DNA of 57,153 nucleotides from an uncultured Dorea sp. (GTDB lineage Bacteria > Bacillota > Clostridia > Lachnospirales > Lachnospiraceae). A model generated the notes under the pieces. That model searched no databases, was not told the origin of the DNA, and saw nothing but the letters and a program-made list of their open reading frames with translations. Both the position numbers and the translations under genes were made by a program. Below, piece after piece: positions 34,589-44,005 of the stretch (position 1 is its first letter; every line of letters starts with the position of its first letter). The stretch is taken from the NCBI GenBank assembly GCA_910588745.1, contig CAJURK010000013.1, positions 1 through 57,153 on the forward strand. The letters run 5' to 3'.

Positions 34589-36616
34589 ATGCCCAAAAAA
34601 CGAACTATTGCCGCGCTCCTGCTGTCTTTTACCCTACTCTTAATTTTCTGCTGTGTAGAAAGTACCCGCTTATTCTTAAATGCCGACCGGAAATTTGAAG
34701 CATTCACGGATACATTATTCTCCCAGGAGGTTTCCGCCAATTCGATCACGCTTCACTACACGCTCTGTAATCCATCCGATTACGGCATTGACAATCCTAA
34801 GCTTTCTCTCGGCTCCTATCCGGTATCCTCCGCGGAAATCGGAGCGTCTGCCGAGAACTGTCTGAACCTTCTGGACGACATCCCTTATCAGGAGTTAAGC
34901 CCTGATAACCAGCTTACCTGGAAAGTGTTAAAAGATTCTTTGGAGACCACATTAGAGGGCGCGCCTTATTATCTCTATGAGGAACCTTTGCGCCCCCTTA
35001 CGGGAATCCAGTCCCAGCTCCCGGTTCTCCTTTCGGAATACCGGTTTTACAAAACAGACGATGTAGATACCTACCTCGAACTGTTGGGAACCCTGCCGGC
35101 ACATTTTGACTCCCTGATTTCTTTTGAACAGGCCAAGTCGGACGCGGGCCTGTTCATGGCCGCCTATACCGCCGATTCTATCATTGACGAATGCAATTCC
35201 TTTCTCGGTATGGGCAGCGGAAATTATCTGTATTCCACCTTTGAAACCAGGTTAGACGAACTGGAAGACTGCGACGCCTCCCAAAAAGAACATTACATAT
35301 CGCAGAACAAAGAAATGCTGGAAACCTATGTTTTCCCCGCCTATCAGAAGCTCGCTTCGGATCTTACAGCTCTGAGGGAAACCGGAAGGAACCAGAACGG
35401 GCTTTGTTACCTTCCTGACGGCGCAGCTTATTACGAGCATCTGGTCAAAGAAAATACCGGTTCCGGCCGGTCGATCGAAGAACTGCAGGCTCTCACCAAA
35501 AATCAGATGCGAGACGACCTTATGGCCATGCAGAAAATTCTCACATCCCCGGAATACGAAGCTCTCGCAAAAACTTCCACAGCCGACGGCGGCTCCGGCG
35601 GCAAACCTGCATACGAACCCGGCAGCGCTTCTGAAACAGCTCCCGGCGATTCTTCTGGTAACGCTTCGGAATCTGCTCCCGGCGATTCTTCCGGCAACGC
35701 TTCGGAATCTGCTCCCGGCGATTCTTCTGGTAACGCTTCGGAATCTGCTCCCGGCGATTCTTCCGGCAACGCTTCGGAATCTGCTCCCGGCGATTCTTCC
35801 GGTAACGCTTCGGAATCTGCTCCCGGCGATTCTTCCGGCGCAGCTTCTGAAACCTCCGCCGGGCTTTTGCGGGAATTTACGCTGGCAGACTCCAATCCTT
35901 CCGCTATTTTAATTGACTTAAAAAGCAAGCTGGAGGATAATTTCCCCGCCGTTCCGGATGTAGACACCGATGTGAAATACGTCCAGCCTGAAATGGAAGA
36001 ATACTTAAGCCCCGCCTTTTATATGGTTCCCGCCATCGACAACACTGACAACCAGACCATTTACATTAATTCCGGCCATCTGCCGGACGATCTGGATCTG
36101 TATACTACGCTGGCGCACGAAGGCTATCCGGGGCATCTCTACCAGAATGTATATTATGCGGCCTCGGAACCCGCGCCTATACGCAGCCTCCTTGGCTGTG
36201 GAGGTTACACGGAAGGGTGGGCTACCTACACGGAAATGATGAGCTATTATTTCACCGATCTTCCAACGGAACAAGCCACGCTTCTGCAGCGCAACGCTTC
36301 GGTTCTTCTCGGCCTTTACGCGCTGGCGGATATGGGAATCCATTACGAAGGCTGGACCTTAATCGACACAGTATCCTTCTTCCGTCAGTACGGCATTTCC
36401 GATACCGACGTGATTGAAGATATCTACGACTTGATCATTGCCGACCCAGGCAATTATCTGAAATACTATATCGGCTACGTAGAATTTCTTGATCTAAAAA
36501 AAGAAGCAATAAAAGCCTGGGGAGATGACTTCACCCAGAAACGGTTTCATAAAGCAGTGCTGGACGCAGGCCCTATGCCTTTTTATCTGTTAAAGGACTC
36601 TGTGCTAACACCATAA
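34589..36616 (+). CDS. DUF885 family secreted/membrane-anchored metallopeptidase with repeat linker
   Basis: A 675-residue protein beginning with a signal or anchor segment (IAALLLSFTLLLIFCCVES). The DUF885 zinc-peptidase motif TLAHEGYPGHLYQNVYY and the downstream GGYTEGWATYTEMMSYYF are intact, so it is probably an active extracytoplasmic peptidase. Between about residues 347 and 418 lies a low-complexity linker of six 12-residue repeats (ASESAPGDSSGN) interrupting the domain. AGGAAA precedes the ATG. It follows pepT by 71 bp. Family substrates are not established. Confidence 0.88.
   Translation: MPKKRTIAALLLSFTLLLIFCCVESTRLFLNADRKFEAFTDTLFSQEVSANSITLHYTLCNPSDYGIDNPKLSLGSYPVSSAEIGASAENCLNLLDDIPYQELSPDNQLTWKVLKDSLETTLEGAPYYLYEEPLRPLTGIQSQLPVLLSEYRFYKTDDVDTYLELLGTLPAHFDSLISFEQAKSDAGLFMAAYTADSIIDECNSFLGMGSGNYLYSTFETRLDELEDCDASQKEHYISQNKEMLETYVFPAYQKLASDLTALRETGRNQNGLCYLPDGAAYYEHLVKENTGSGRSIEELQALTKNQMRDDLMAMQKILTSPEYEALAKTSTADGGSGGKPAYEPGSASETAPGDSSGNASESAPGDSSGNASESAPGDSSGNASESAPGDSSGNASESAPGDSSGNASESAPGDSSGAASETSAGLLREFTLADSNPSAILIDLKSKLEDNFPAVPDVDTDVKYVQPEMEEYLSPAFYMVPAIDNTDNQTIYINSGHLPDDLDLYTTLAHEGYPGHLYQNVYYAASEPAPIRSLLGCGGYTEGWATYTEMMSYYFTDLPTEQATLLQRNASVLLGLYALADMGIHYEGWTLIDTVSFFRQYGISDTDVIEDIYDLIIADPGNYLKYYIGYVEFLDLKKEAIKAWGDDFTQKRFHKAVLDAGPMPFYLLKDSVLTP
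35627..35842 (+). repeat. Six tandem 36-bp repeats within the DUF885 gene
   Basis: Six in-frame units of GCTTCGGAATCTGCTCCCGG type, each encoding ASESAPGDSSGN (first unit ASET). Units differ by a few synonymous changes. The exact multiple of 3 means copy number can change without breaking the frame. Confidence 0.95.
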
Positions 36617-36744
36617 TCCGGTATGTTCAGCGGCTAAAAAAGGGCATGGGAAATGCTGTGTTTCCATAAAAATATTTCCTTATTTTTCCAAATCAGTCTA
36701 TGATATGGAAATCGTATTTCCCAGCAGCCTCTCCAAAAGCGGCG

Positions 36745-39030
36745 CTACTTTTCTGCAGTTACAATTCCCCTTGGAATCTCCAGTTCTTTCTGCCAGATCG
36801 TATTTGACAGATATCGGAAACTCCCGTCCGCGAAAGGCATCACTACAATTTGATTGGTAAACGCGCAGTCTGAATTGTAATCCGGCCACACGCCGTCAAC
36901 AATCAAGGTCAGCGTTCCATCCCCATTTTCTGCATATCCTACTACTTCCCCGAAAGGCGGATGCGCCTTAGGGGAAATCCTTTCGTAAAGATAGCTCCCG
37001 CTCTGTTCCTCATAAGCGTAGGCTTCCCTTAGCTGTTCTGTTGTTACCGGCAGATAGGTAGTAAGAATTCTTTCAAAAACTTCCGCCGGGATTCTTCCCT
37101 GTTCCGCCCGGAAAGGCTCTCCGGTATCCATCCGGTACAAATCCTCAAAGAGGCCGGCCGTGAGAATGTCCTTCACATTTCCTGCATCCCAATTCCTGAC
37201 AAGCAGATTGTAATTAACGTAGCTCAATCCGTCGATGTATACTGCCGCAAGTTCCCTATAACAATCAGAAAGAGGCGTTATCCGCCAATACTGCCTAAGC
37301 GCCGCATGGGCCACAATTACTTTATAGGCATAGATAAAATATCCTTTTTCCGTCAGTTTTATTTCCGATACGTCGCTGACTGAAGTATCGCGGATTACCG
37401 GCTCCCCTCCTTCCCGCCACCGGATTCCTATATAATACGTCTGCAAATTCCCATTTCGATAAACAAACGTGATAACGCCAAGCAGCCCGTCCTGATTCAC
37501 CTGAACAACTGTGGCAAGGGCATCCTTTTTACCGCGGTACGCGTCATAAAACGCTTCCAGATTCTGCGGATTTTCCATATTACAGTCTTTTGTTACGCTG
37601 GTAAATCCCGCCTTTCCAAGAAGCCTCACCGTTTCCTTTCTCTGCGCTGCGGTAAATTCTTTGATATTTGAACCGTAAGAAGGGCCTTCCATAATCTCAA
37701 CATCCCGATATACCTCCTTCACCTGCTCCCCTGCTTCCAACGCCAACGTCTGCAGCTCTTTCTTCTCCTTTTCTGCAAGCAGACATCTCTCCGCCTGTGG
37801 AATCGCCCACAGAGAAGATTCCTCCTGCGTACCAGCATCGGACTTCCGGTCTCTGTGCCAGGAACCGGCGGCATCTTTTTCAGAGGAAACCACATGGTTC
37901 GACACATACCGAAATCCCCCTTCCGGAAGAATCCGCACGGTCACCTCATGGGTAAATATTTTCGATGAATGCCGTTCTGGATATACCGCGTTTACCATGA
38001 TCCGAAGCAGTCCATCCCCATCTTTTTCATAACTTACCACTTCCGGATATGGAATTTCCGGAAATTCTAGTTCGCCCATTTCCCTTGTCCGGAATCCATA
38101 ACTGTTATCACCGGAAAAATAAATGGATTTCTTCTGCAGTTCTTTACGGTCTATCTGAAAATACGTCTGAATCGCACGCTCGAATTCCTCTCCCGGAACA
38201 TGGGCAATTTCCCCCGTTCCAATCCCTCTGTCCGCATAAGGGTTCTGCTTTCCATATACCAGAGGATAACAAATGTCAAATAGATCCTGAAAATCAATTT
38301 GCCCAAAATCCGCTTCCGTCCAGTCCGTTAAAAACAGATTATTACGTCCATAACCGATCGGGCGGATATACTGCCGGTTCAGCTTCCTGCATGCCTCGCT
38401 CAGTGGTTTCACCCGCATAGCCGTATACTCCGGCATAGCGCTCATCGTCAGCGCATACTGTTCTTCCGAAACTAATTCCCCTTCAAACATCACATATCCT
38501 TCTTCCGTATACTTCCAGGATCCCGCTTCATATTGGTCGCTGCTTCTGTGTTCCATGGCGCCTTCCCTATATTCGTAATATGCTCTCTCCACAAACACCT
38601 TTCTGTTTTCCGTCCGCATATCGTATTTCGCAAATCCATCCGGATAAAGAACCCGGATAACGGTCAAATTCCCGCTCTCTCCTGAAGCCTGGCGTCTGAC
38701 GAATGCCTCCGCCTTCCCGGCATTTACCATATTTGTCTGATTATCACCGTCAATTGCGGTAACGCCATGCCCTCCAAGCTCTTCTACAATCTGTTCGATC
38801 AGCTCAGCGCTCCCCAAATCAGAATTCTCCGCCACTCGCTCATAAATATCCGCGTATAAAACTGCAATCCGCTCCGAATCCAGATCCATTCCCTGGTTCT
38901 CTGCTAATCCGCCCCCATCTCCCGGCGCGTCTCCTTCCCTCTCCCGCAAGACCGCATATCCTGCTGTCAAAATAAGGATGCCGATACACATACATATCAT
39001 AGCGCCTGATAATTTTATTCTCCCTATCAT
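36745..39030 (-). CDS. Large membrane-anchored protein with duplicated domain, function unknown
   Basis: A 761-residue protein with an N-terminal anchor (SGAMICMCIGILILTAGYAV) and an extracytoplasmic remainder. The body contains two copies of one domain: NNLFLTDWTEADFGQIDF, EEFERAIQTYFQIDRKELQ and GGFRYVSNHV in the first match NLLVRNWDAGNVKDILTAGL, EVFERILTTYLPVTTEQLRE and GSFRYLSNTI in the second. It resembles proteins I recall being labelled DUF6070, but I am not certain of that. No catalytic motif is evident. GGAGAAGGGG precedes the ATG. It is a single gene. Confidence 0.75.
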   Translation of the reverse strand: MIGRIKLSGAMICMCIGILILTAGYAVLREREGDAPGDGGGLAENQGMDLDSERIAVLYADIYERVAENSDLGSAELIEQIVEELGGHGVTAIDGDNQTNMVNAGKAEAFVRRQASGESGNLTVIRVLYPDGFAKYDMRTENRKVFVERAYYEYREGAMEHRSSDQYEAGSWKYTEEGYVMFEGELVSEEQYALTMSAMPEYTAMRVKPLSEACRKLNRQYIRPIGYGRNNLFLTDWTEADFGQIDFQDLFDICYPLVYGKQNPYADRGIGTGEIAHVPGEEFERAIQTYFQIDRKELQKKSIYFSGDNSYGFRTREMGELEFPEIPYPEVVSYEKDGDGLLRIMVNAVYPERHSSKIFTHEVTVRILPEGGFRYVSNHVVSSEKDAAGSWHRDRKSDAGTQEESSLWAIPQAERCLLAEKEKKELQTLALEAGEQVKEVYRDVEIMEGPSYGSNIKEFTAAQRKETVRLLGKAGFTSVTKDCNMENPQNLEAFYDAYRGKKDALATVVQVNQDGLLGVITFVYRNGNLQTYYIGIRWREGGEPVIRDTSVSDVSEIKLTEKGYFIYAYKVIVAHAALRQYWRITPLSDCYRELAAVYIDGLSYVNYNLLVRNWDAGNVKDILTAGLFEDLYRMDTGEPFRAEQGRIPAEVFERILTTYLPVTTEQLREAYAYEEQSGSYLYERISPKAHPPFGEVVGYAENGDGTLTLIVDGVWPDYNSDCAFTNQIVVMPFADGSFRYLSNTIWQKELEIPRGIVTAEK

Positions 39031-39113
39031 CCATAGTCCCCTTCTCCTACATTTGTAAGATTTTATCTGTTATTAATATTACACTTGTAAGTTTTAAAAG
39101 TCAAGCAGAACGC

Positions 39114-39161
39114 AAAAAAGCGGCGTTCCTGTTTTCCCATGTGGGAAGTGAGAAACGCCGC
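39114..39161 (-). terminator. Terminator of the YCII-type gene
   Basis: GCGGCGTT (39120-39127) and AACGCCGC (39154-39161) with an inner TTCCCATGTGGGAA palindrome; on the minus strand a run of six T follows. Confidence 0.8.
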
Positions 39162-39255
39162 CTGTGCGGTGTTGTATAAAATTTTTCAATCTACGATAGG
39201 TAATTAGCGCGCTGCCTGTTTATTTTATCCGCAAAAGCCTCAATGCCTATCTCTG

Positions 39256-39555
39256 TTAGAGCAAATAATTGTTATCCCGATCCGCCACCTGCAGGGATGC
39301 AAGCGTATACGTCGCATAACCTTCAGCTACAAGCGGCTCCAGCTTACACAATGCCTTGGCTTCTTCATAACTTTTTGTTTTAAATACAACCATACCGGCA
39401 ACGCCCGGATAACCCTTAAACGGCCCGCAAAGTTTTATTTTTCCGTCTGCATCCAATTTTTTTTAATTTTCTACATGTCTTGTAATGACTGCCTTTGTAA
39501 CTTTGTTATATGTTTTTCCCTTTTTAATCATCATTACATATAACCATTTTTCCAT
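39256..39555 (-). pseudogene. YCII-related protein gene with nonsense codon
   Basis: The frame from ATG 39555 (good site GGAGATGGGAAT) gives MEKWLYVMMIKKGKTYNKV and reaches TAA at codon 31 (39465-39463). It then continues in the same frame to a normal end (KLCGPFKGYPGVAGMVVFKT through SYEEAKALCKLEPLV). At that position related proteins would read Leu (TTA), so one base change explains the stop. The intact product would have 99 residues. The biochemical role of YCII domains is largely unknown. Confidence 0.75.
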
Positions 39556-39623
39556 ATTCCCATCTCCTCGTGATATAGCAGGGCGTCCGTCCGCAATATC
39601 CCCGTAAATTTACACAGGAATTT

Positions 39624-40313
39624 CTAGTAAAGCGCAAGAATTTCCGAGACCTTCTCTCTGAACGTCTCGCGGGCTGTCTGGGGTTCCACAATCTCCACGT
39701 ATTTCCCAAACGACAGAAGGTAATGAACCGTCCAGTTATTCAACTCATATGGAACTGTAACATAATAATTCCCGTCATTGCGTAAACAAACTTGATTTTC
39801 CTGAAATTCATCGTACAGCCGATGAACAATTTCCGGGGAAAACCTAAGCTTTAAAACGGGAATATCACTCTTCTCTCTGCATTCAGATATCAGAGGAATA
39901 TCTGCAGGCAATTTCCTCTCAAAAACTTCCGTCAGAACCTGAATATGTCTCATTCTGGACAGGCGGAACGTCCGAATTTCTTCTCTTAACCGGCAAAATC
40001 CAACGATATACCATGCATGAGATTTAAACGTCAGCCGCAGAGGTTCAATGAGCCTTTCTGATTTCCTAAATTCCGAATTATAATAGTGAAACCTGATTGT
40101 CCGCTGATTGAAAATCGCATACCCGTCCATTAAGGATATGCCTCCCCCGGTTCCTTTTGCCGACAATATGGGAATCCCGGCTATCGTCAAGGTGTTAATA
40201 TCCCTGTACACCGTTCTTGTCGATACATGAAAGAAATCGGCCAATTCTTTTGCTGTCACATGTTCATGCCTGACGATATAAAATACCATCTGAACCAAAC
40301 GCTCTATCTGCAT
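39624..40313 (-). CDS. YafY-type HTH/WYL regulator, internally shortened
   Basis: A 229-residue DNA-binding protein: HTH_11 (HVTAKELADFFHVSTRTVYR), the GTGGGISLMDGYAI segment, then directly a WYL domain (RLIEPLRLTFKSHAWYIVGF and ERKLP) and the C-terminal WCX region (SFGKYVEIVEPQTARETFRE). Typical relatives have about 300 residues with roughly 65 more between the HTH and WYL domains, so an in-frame internal deletion seems likely. Function may be altered. GGGAGT precedes the ATG at 40313. The broken YCII gene lies just downstream. Confidence 0.82.
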   Translation of the reverse strand: MQIERLVQMVFYIVRHEHVTAKELADFFHVSTRTVYRDINTLTIAGIPILSAKGTGGGISLMDGYAIFNQRTIRFHYYNSEFRKSERLIEPLRLTFKSHAWYIVGFCRLREEIRTFRLSRMRHIQVLTEVFERKLPADIPLISECREKSDIPVLKLRFSPEIVHRLYDEFQENQVCLRNDGNYYVTVPYELNNWTVHYLLSFGKYVEIVEPQTARETFREKVSEILALY

Positions 40314-40408
40314 CGAAGCCACTCCCTATGCTGCATCTATACTATAACATATCTAATATGACATATAGCTGTCATATTAAAATATTAAAATACGTATTTC
40401 CATTCGGA

Positions 40409-41470
40409 TCAGCATGTGTGTATCGTGTCCCTGCTCCATGCGTCTCCCCTGCCGCTAACCAGCCGATATCCTATCTTCTCCACTCTCGCCGCCAAATCAG
40501 CGCGGCTCTCAGCCGCTTCTTCCCCGGTACAAATTTTGTTGTCATATAGTTCATACTGCCTGCGGTTTTTAAGCGGCGACAGATTGGGCATGACTACATT
40601 CGCCCCTGCAGCCAGCCCTTTCTCCCTTCCCGCCGCATCCAACGTGCCAAGGGCGGTGGTTGCCGGAAGCAGCGCTGCCGGCAGAAGAATCCGAATTATG
40701 GTCAGCAACAGTACCGTTCTCTCGACGCTTCCGGCCGGTTCCTCCGCGTACCGGGTATCATGATGGGGAATAAAGGGACCGATTCCCACCATATGAGGAT
40801 CAAGTTCCTTTAAAAACACCAAATCCTCCGCCAGATCCCACAGCTTCTGCCCTGGAGAGTCCACCATAAATCCCGCCCCGACTTGATAGCCCAATTTCTT
40901 CAAATCATACAGGCACTGCCTGCGCCGGGCAAATTCCATTTCCTTTGGATGAAGGTTTTCATACAGTTCTTCATTCGCCGTCTCATGGCGCAGGAGATAT
41001 CTGTCCGCCCCGGCTTCTCTCAGCAGCCGGTAACTCTCATACGAACGCTCGCCGACGGATAAGGTAATCGCACACTCAGAATATCCGCTCCGGATTGCAC
41101 GGACAATATCCGCCAGCCGTTCATCGGTAAAATACGGATCCTCACCGCCCTGAAGTACAAACGTCCTAAATCCCAGCTCATAGCCCCTTTCACAGCATTC
41201 CAGAATTTCTTCTTTCGTCAGACGGTAACGCTTCACATTCCGATTGCCCTTACGGATACCGCAATAGTAGCAGTTGTTCTTGCAATAATTGGTAAATTCT
41301 ATCAGTCCGCGGGTATATACGTCCGCACCATAATATTTCTTACGGAGCCTTACCGCTTCCTCCGTCAGCTTTTGCTGAACGGCGCTGTCTTGTTCCGCCA
41401 GCAAAATCAATTCTATAAATTCATCCTTTGTTAAGCTATTCTGTTTTATAAATCTATCTGCAATGTTCAT
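40409..41470 (-). CDS. hydE: [FeFe]-hydrogenase H-cluster maturase HydE
   Basis: A radical SAM enzyme that helps build the di-iron subcluster of [FeFe] hydrogenase. The 353-residue protein has the CxxxCxxC motif in TNYCKNNCYYCGIRKGNRN, then TFVLQGGEDPYF and HMVGIGPFIPHHDTRYA. The start at 41470 gives the usual MNIADRFIKQNSLTKDEF. hydF and hydG are not in the window. It sits 39 bp after cysK and may be co-transcribed with it. Confidence 0.93.
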   Translation of the reverse strand: MNIADRFIKQNSLTKDEFIELILLAEQDSAVQQKLTEEAVRLRKKYYGADVYTRGLIEFTNYCKNNCYYCGIRKGNRNVKRYRLTKEEILECCERGYELGFRTFVLQGGEDPYFTDERLADIVRAIRSGYSECAITLSVGERSYESYRLLREAGADRYLLRHETANEELYENLHPKEMEFARRRQCLYDLKKLGYQVGAGFMVDSPGQKLWDLAEDLVFLKELDPHMVGIGPFIPHHDTRYAEEPAGSVERTVLLLTIIRILLPAALLPATTALGTLDAAGREKGLAAGANVVMPNLSPLKNRRQYELYDNKICTGEEAAESRADLAARVEKIGYRLVSGRGDAWSRDTIHTC

Positions 41471-41509
41471 GTCTCCATTGTACCCTCCGGTTCTTCCTCC
41501 GGTCAATGA

Positions 41510-42442
41510 CTATTCTACAAAAAGCGGCGTAGAATAATACCTGTCGCCGCTGTCCGGCAGAAGCGCCACAATCGTTTTCCCCTGATTCTCCGGACGCTTT
41601 GCAAGTTCAATGGCGCCGGACAAAGCAGCGCCGGAAGAGATTCCAACCAGTATCCCTTCCTTCTTCGCCAAGAGCTTTGCCGCCGCAAACGCCTCTGCTG
41701 CCTCAGCCTGATAGATCTCGTCATAAATTGCCGTATTTAAGATCTCCGGCACAAAGCCCGCTCCGATCCCCTGAATCTTATGCGCTCCGCCGCGCCCTTT
41801 TGAAAGAACCGGGGAATCTGCCGGTTCTAACGCCACAATCTGTACCCCAGATTTCTTTGATTTCAAATATTCTCCGATTCCGGTAAGGGTTCCGCCGGTA
41901 CCGACGCCGGCAATAAAAATATCTACCTCCCCGTCGGTGTCCTCCCATATCTCCGGCCCTGTAGTCCTCTTGTGCATAGCGGCGTTTGCCGGATTGCTAA
42001 ACTGACCGGGAATAAAGCTCCCCGGCGTCTCGTCAGCAAGCGCTTCGGCTTTCTCGATTGCCCCTTTCATACCCTTTGCCCCTTCTGTAAGCACAATCTC
42101 GGCTCCATATGCTTTTAGGATATTCCTTCTCTCTACGCTCATCGTCTCCGGCATGGTAAGAATCATCCGGTATCCCTTAACCGCCGCAATCGAGGCAAGG
42201 CCGATTCCTGTATTGCCGGACGTAGGTTCTATGATTACTGAACCTTCCTTTAGCATCCCTTTCTCCTCCGCATCTTCAATCATTGCTTTTGCTACGCGAT
42301 CCTTCACGCTGCCCGTCGGATTCAGATACTCAAGCTTCACAAGGACTCTTGCCTTAAGCCCCAATTCTTTCTCAATATTCTCCACCTCGACTAAAGGCGT
42401 ATTCCCGATTAGGTTCAGTACGTTCGTATATACCTTTTTCAT
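41510..42442 (-). CDS. cysK: Cysteine synthase (O-acetylserine sulfhydrylase)
   Basis: Makes cysteine from O-acetylserine and sulfide with PLP. The 310-residue protein shows NLIGNTPLVEV, the PLP lysine in NPTGSVKDRVA, the substrate loop PTSGNTGIGLASIAA, the glycine-rich VGTGGTLTGIGEYLK and LVGISSGAAL. AGGAGCG precedes the ATG. A TACTAA-A-TTAGTA palindrome lies 28 bp upstream and an Rrf2 regulator is encoded nearby, hinting at CymR-like control. Confidence 0.97.
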   Translation of the reverse strand: MKKVYTNVLNLIGNTPLVEVENIEKELGLKARVLVKLEYLNPTGSVKDRVAKAMIEDAEEKGMLKEGSVIIEPTSGNTGIGLASIAAVKGYRMILTMPETMSVERRNILKAYGAEIVLTEGAKGMKGAIEKAEALADETPGSFIPGQFSNPANAAMHKRTTGPEIWEDTDGEVDIFIAGVGTGGTLTGIGEYLKSKKSGVQIVALEPADSPVLSKGRGGAHKIQGIGAGFVPEILNTAIYDEIYQAEAAEAFAAAKLLAKKEGILVGISSGAALSGAIELAKRPENQGKTIVALLPDSGDRYYSTPLFVE

Positions 42443-42469
42443 CTTCGCTCCTGCCTTTCCTATATTTCC

Positions 42470-42482
42470 TACTAAATTAGTA
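42470..42482. promoter_or_regulatory. Palindrome upstream of cysK
   Basis: TACTAAATTAGTA, a 13-bp palindrome with a central A, 28 bp before the cysK start codon. An operator for an Rrf2/CymR-type regulator is possible; the similarity to a known consensus was not tested. Confidence 0.35.
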
Positions 42483-42847
42483 TGAAAAGTGTTGTGTTAA
42501 CTATAACACTCTCGTATCACTTTTACAATAACATCTTTTTCTTTCGGAACCATTTTGAGCCTCTTTTCCAGCCCTGCATCTTATTTTTCTTCTTTTATTC
42601 ACGCGTATTCCGTTTAAATAACCCCTACAAACTTAGCCTTATTTTTCAGTTTATTTACACATATAATAAGTTTAGGAATACACGACTTATAAATGCCTGT
42701 TTTACTGCCATATCATCCGCAGTCCCTCTACTATCATCATCGGCATGTGTAATCGAACCAAATATCCGATCTTCTTTCGTATCTGCACACCGGCCGCAGC
42801 TTAGCGGAATTATTTTTTGAATATACGCCTGATTATGGAGGATAACT
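42483..42847. other. AT-rich gap between cysK and the RelA-type gene
   Basis: This stretch marks the left border of the AT-rich two-gene island. On the minus strand one open stretch (about 42830-42650) encodes a plausible protein-like tail (SCGRCADTKEDRIFGSITHA and GTADDMAVKQAFISRVFL) without a start or clear family. It may be a remnant gene. No other structure is convincing. Confidence 0.3.
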
Positions 42848-44005
42848 ATGTATCACACAGATGAACAAAAGAAACGGGAAGCTCAGTTGTTAGAAGCTTT
42901 TACTGATTCTAATTTTCAAGATAAACTAAAAGACGCGAGAATTTCTATCGAAGATCGACTCGCAGAATTTATCATATATTTAAAAAAGAAACTAAACCCA
43001 GAACAAAAAATTTACGAAAATATTGAATCCCGGATCAAATCCCCCGAAAGCTTCAAAGAAAAGCTCAAGAGAAAAGGCTACATAAAAACATGGGCTGCGT
43101 TTGACGATATAGCCTCTAATCAACGTATTATAGCTGCAAATTTACCGGATTTATTGGGTTTCCGAATCAATTGCTTTTTCTGGAAAGACGAAAAAGTAAT
43201 ATACGATATTCTGAGAGAATATTATGATCAAAAGAATTTTGAAAACATTTATTTAGACTTTTCTGAAAATACAAAGCAGCAAAACGGTCATACTATTTAT
43301 AAACTTTCCGGTAAATATAGAAATGAATACTGTTTTGAACTCCAGATCAAATCAATCATGCATAATATTTGGGGCGAGGTCGAGCATAAAACTATCTATA
43401 AAAACAGAGATTACGACGCCGATCTTTCAAATAAAATCACGATTACTGAGGAAGTATTTAATATTTTACAAGCATCGGACAGACAATTGGTTTCACTATT
43501 CAAAAAGCAGAATGATGAAAAGCAGTTAACCAACGCTTTGTTTTTTGAAAAAACAAAACAGATTGTCGCTGGCAAAAGCGGAACAGATATTTTGGCAAAA
43601 CATTATAATGGATTTTTTCAAGTTTTTTCTGACCCGAATAGTCTCAAACATATGAAACGATATGTTGCATATTCGCTGCTGGATGAGAATTATATCAAAG
43701 AACCCGTTACATTAAATACATCTAATGAAAAATTTGGGAATTTGAAAATTCAAATTATCACACAATTTTTAGAATATAATTTAAGATGTTTATATTACAT
43801 CTGTGATTTAATCTACGATATTCCTGATTTTGATTTTTTTATGAGCTTTCTTTCGGAGTATCTGCTTAAAACTTATACAATGGAAACGGAAGCCCCCGAC
43901 GAATGCGATGCATTTGATGATGATAATGATGAACCCGCAGATGATAACATTGTAATTTTAACTTTGCTGGAGAATAAAATAGGAGGTCGTAAAAAGAATG
44001 ATTAA
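42848..44005 (+). CDS. RelA/SpoT-domain nucleotidyltransferase-like protein
   Basis: A 385-residue protein with a RelA/SpoT synthetase-type domain in residues 55-190: ESRIKSPESFKEKLKRKG (the RxKxxxSxxxK pattern), DLLGFRINCFF, CFELQIKSIMHNIWGEVEHK and TIYK. No HD hydrolase, TGS or ACT domain is present, so it is not a housekeeping stringent factor. The C-terminal half is unassigned and ends in an acidic tail (DECDAFDDDNDEPADD). Such domains make (p)ppGpp-type alarmones or, in toxins, pyrophosphorylate tRNA. GGAGG precedes the ATG. It overlaps the DGQHR gene by 8 bp. The base composition is much more AT-rich than flanking genes, suggesting transfer. Confidence 0.82.
   Translation: MYHTDEQKKREAQLLEAFTDSNFQDKLKDARISIEDRLAEFIIYLKKKLNPEQKIYENIESRIKSPESFKEKLKRKGYIKTWAAFDDIASNQRIIAANLPDLLGFRINCFFWKDEKVIYDILREYYDQKNFENIYLDFSENTKQQNGHTIYKLSGKYRNEYCFELQIKSIMHNIWGEVEHKTIYKNRDYDADLSNKITITEEVFNILQASDRQLVSLFKKQNDEKQLTNALFFEKTKQIVAGKSGTDILAKHYNGFFQVFSDPNSLKHMKRYVAYSLLDENYIKEPVTLNTSNEKFGNLKIQIITQFLEYNLRCLYYICDLIYDIPDFDFFMSFLSEYLLKTYTMETEAPDECDAFDDDNDEPADDNIVILTLLENKIGGRKKND

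Noticed and set aside
35627..35842. Regular 36-bp repeats as a CRISPR array
   Set aside because: The units are directly adjacent with no unique spacers, are in frame within a peptidase gene and encode a simple linker.
35503..35967. 154-residue minus-strand reading frame with repeats (EALPEESPGADS)
   Set aside because: It is the antisense shadow of the DUF885 repeat region and has no ribosome binding site.
42482..42820. 112-residue plus-strand frame before the RelA-type gene
   Set aside because: No ribosome binding site and no recognisable domain; low-complexity Phe/Tyr-rich start typical of AT-rich non-coding DNA.
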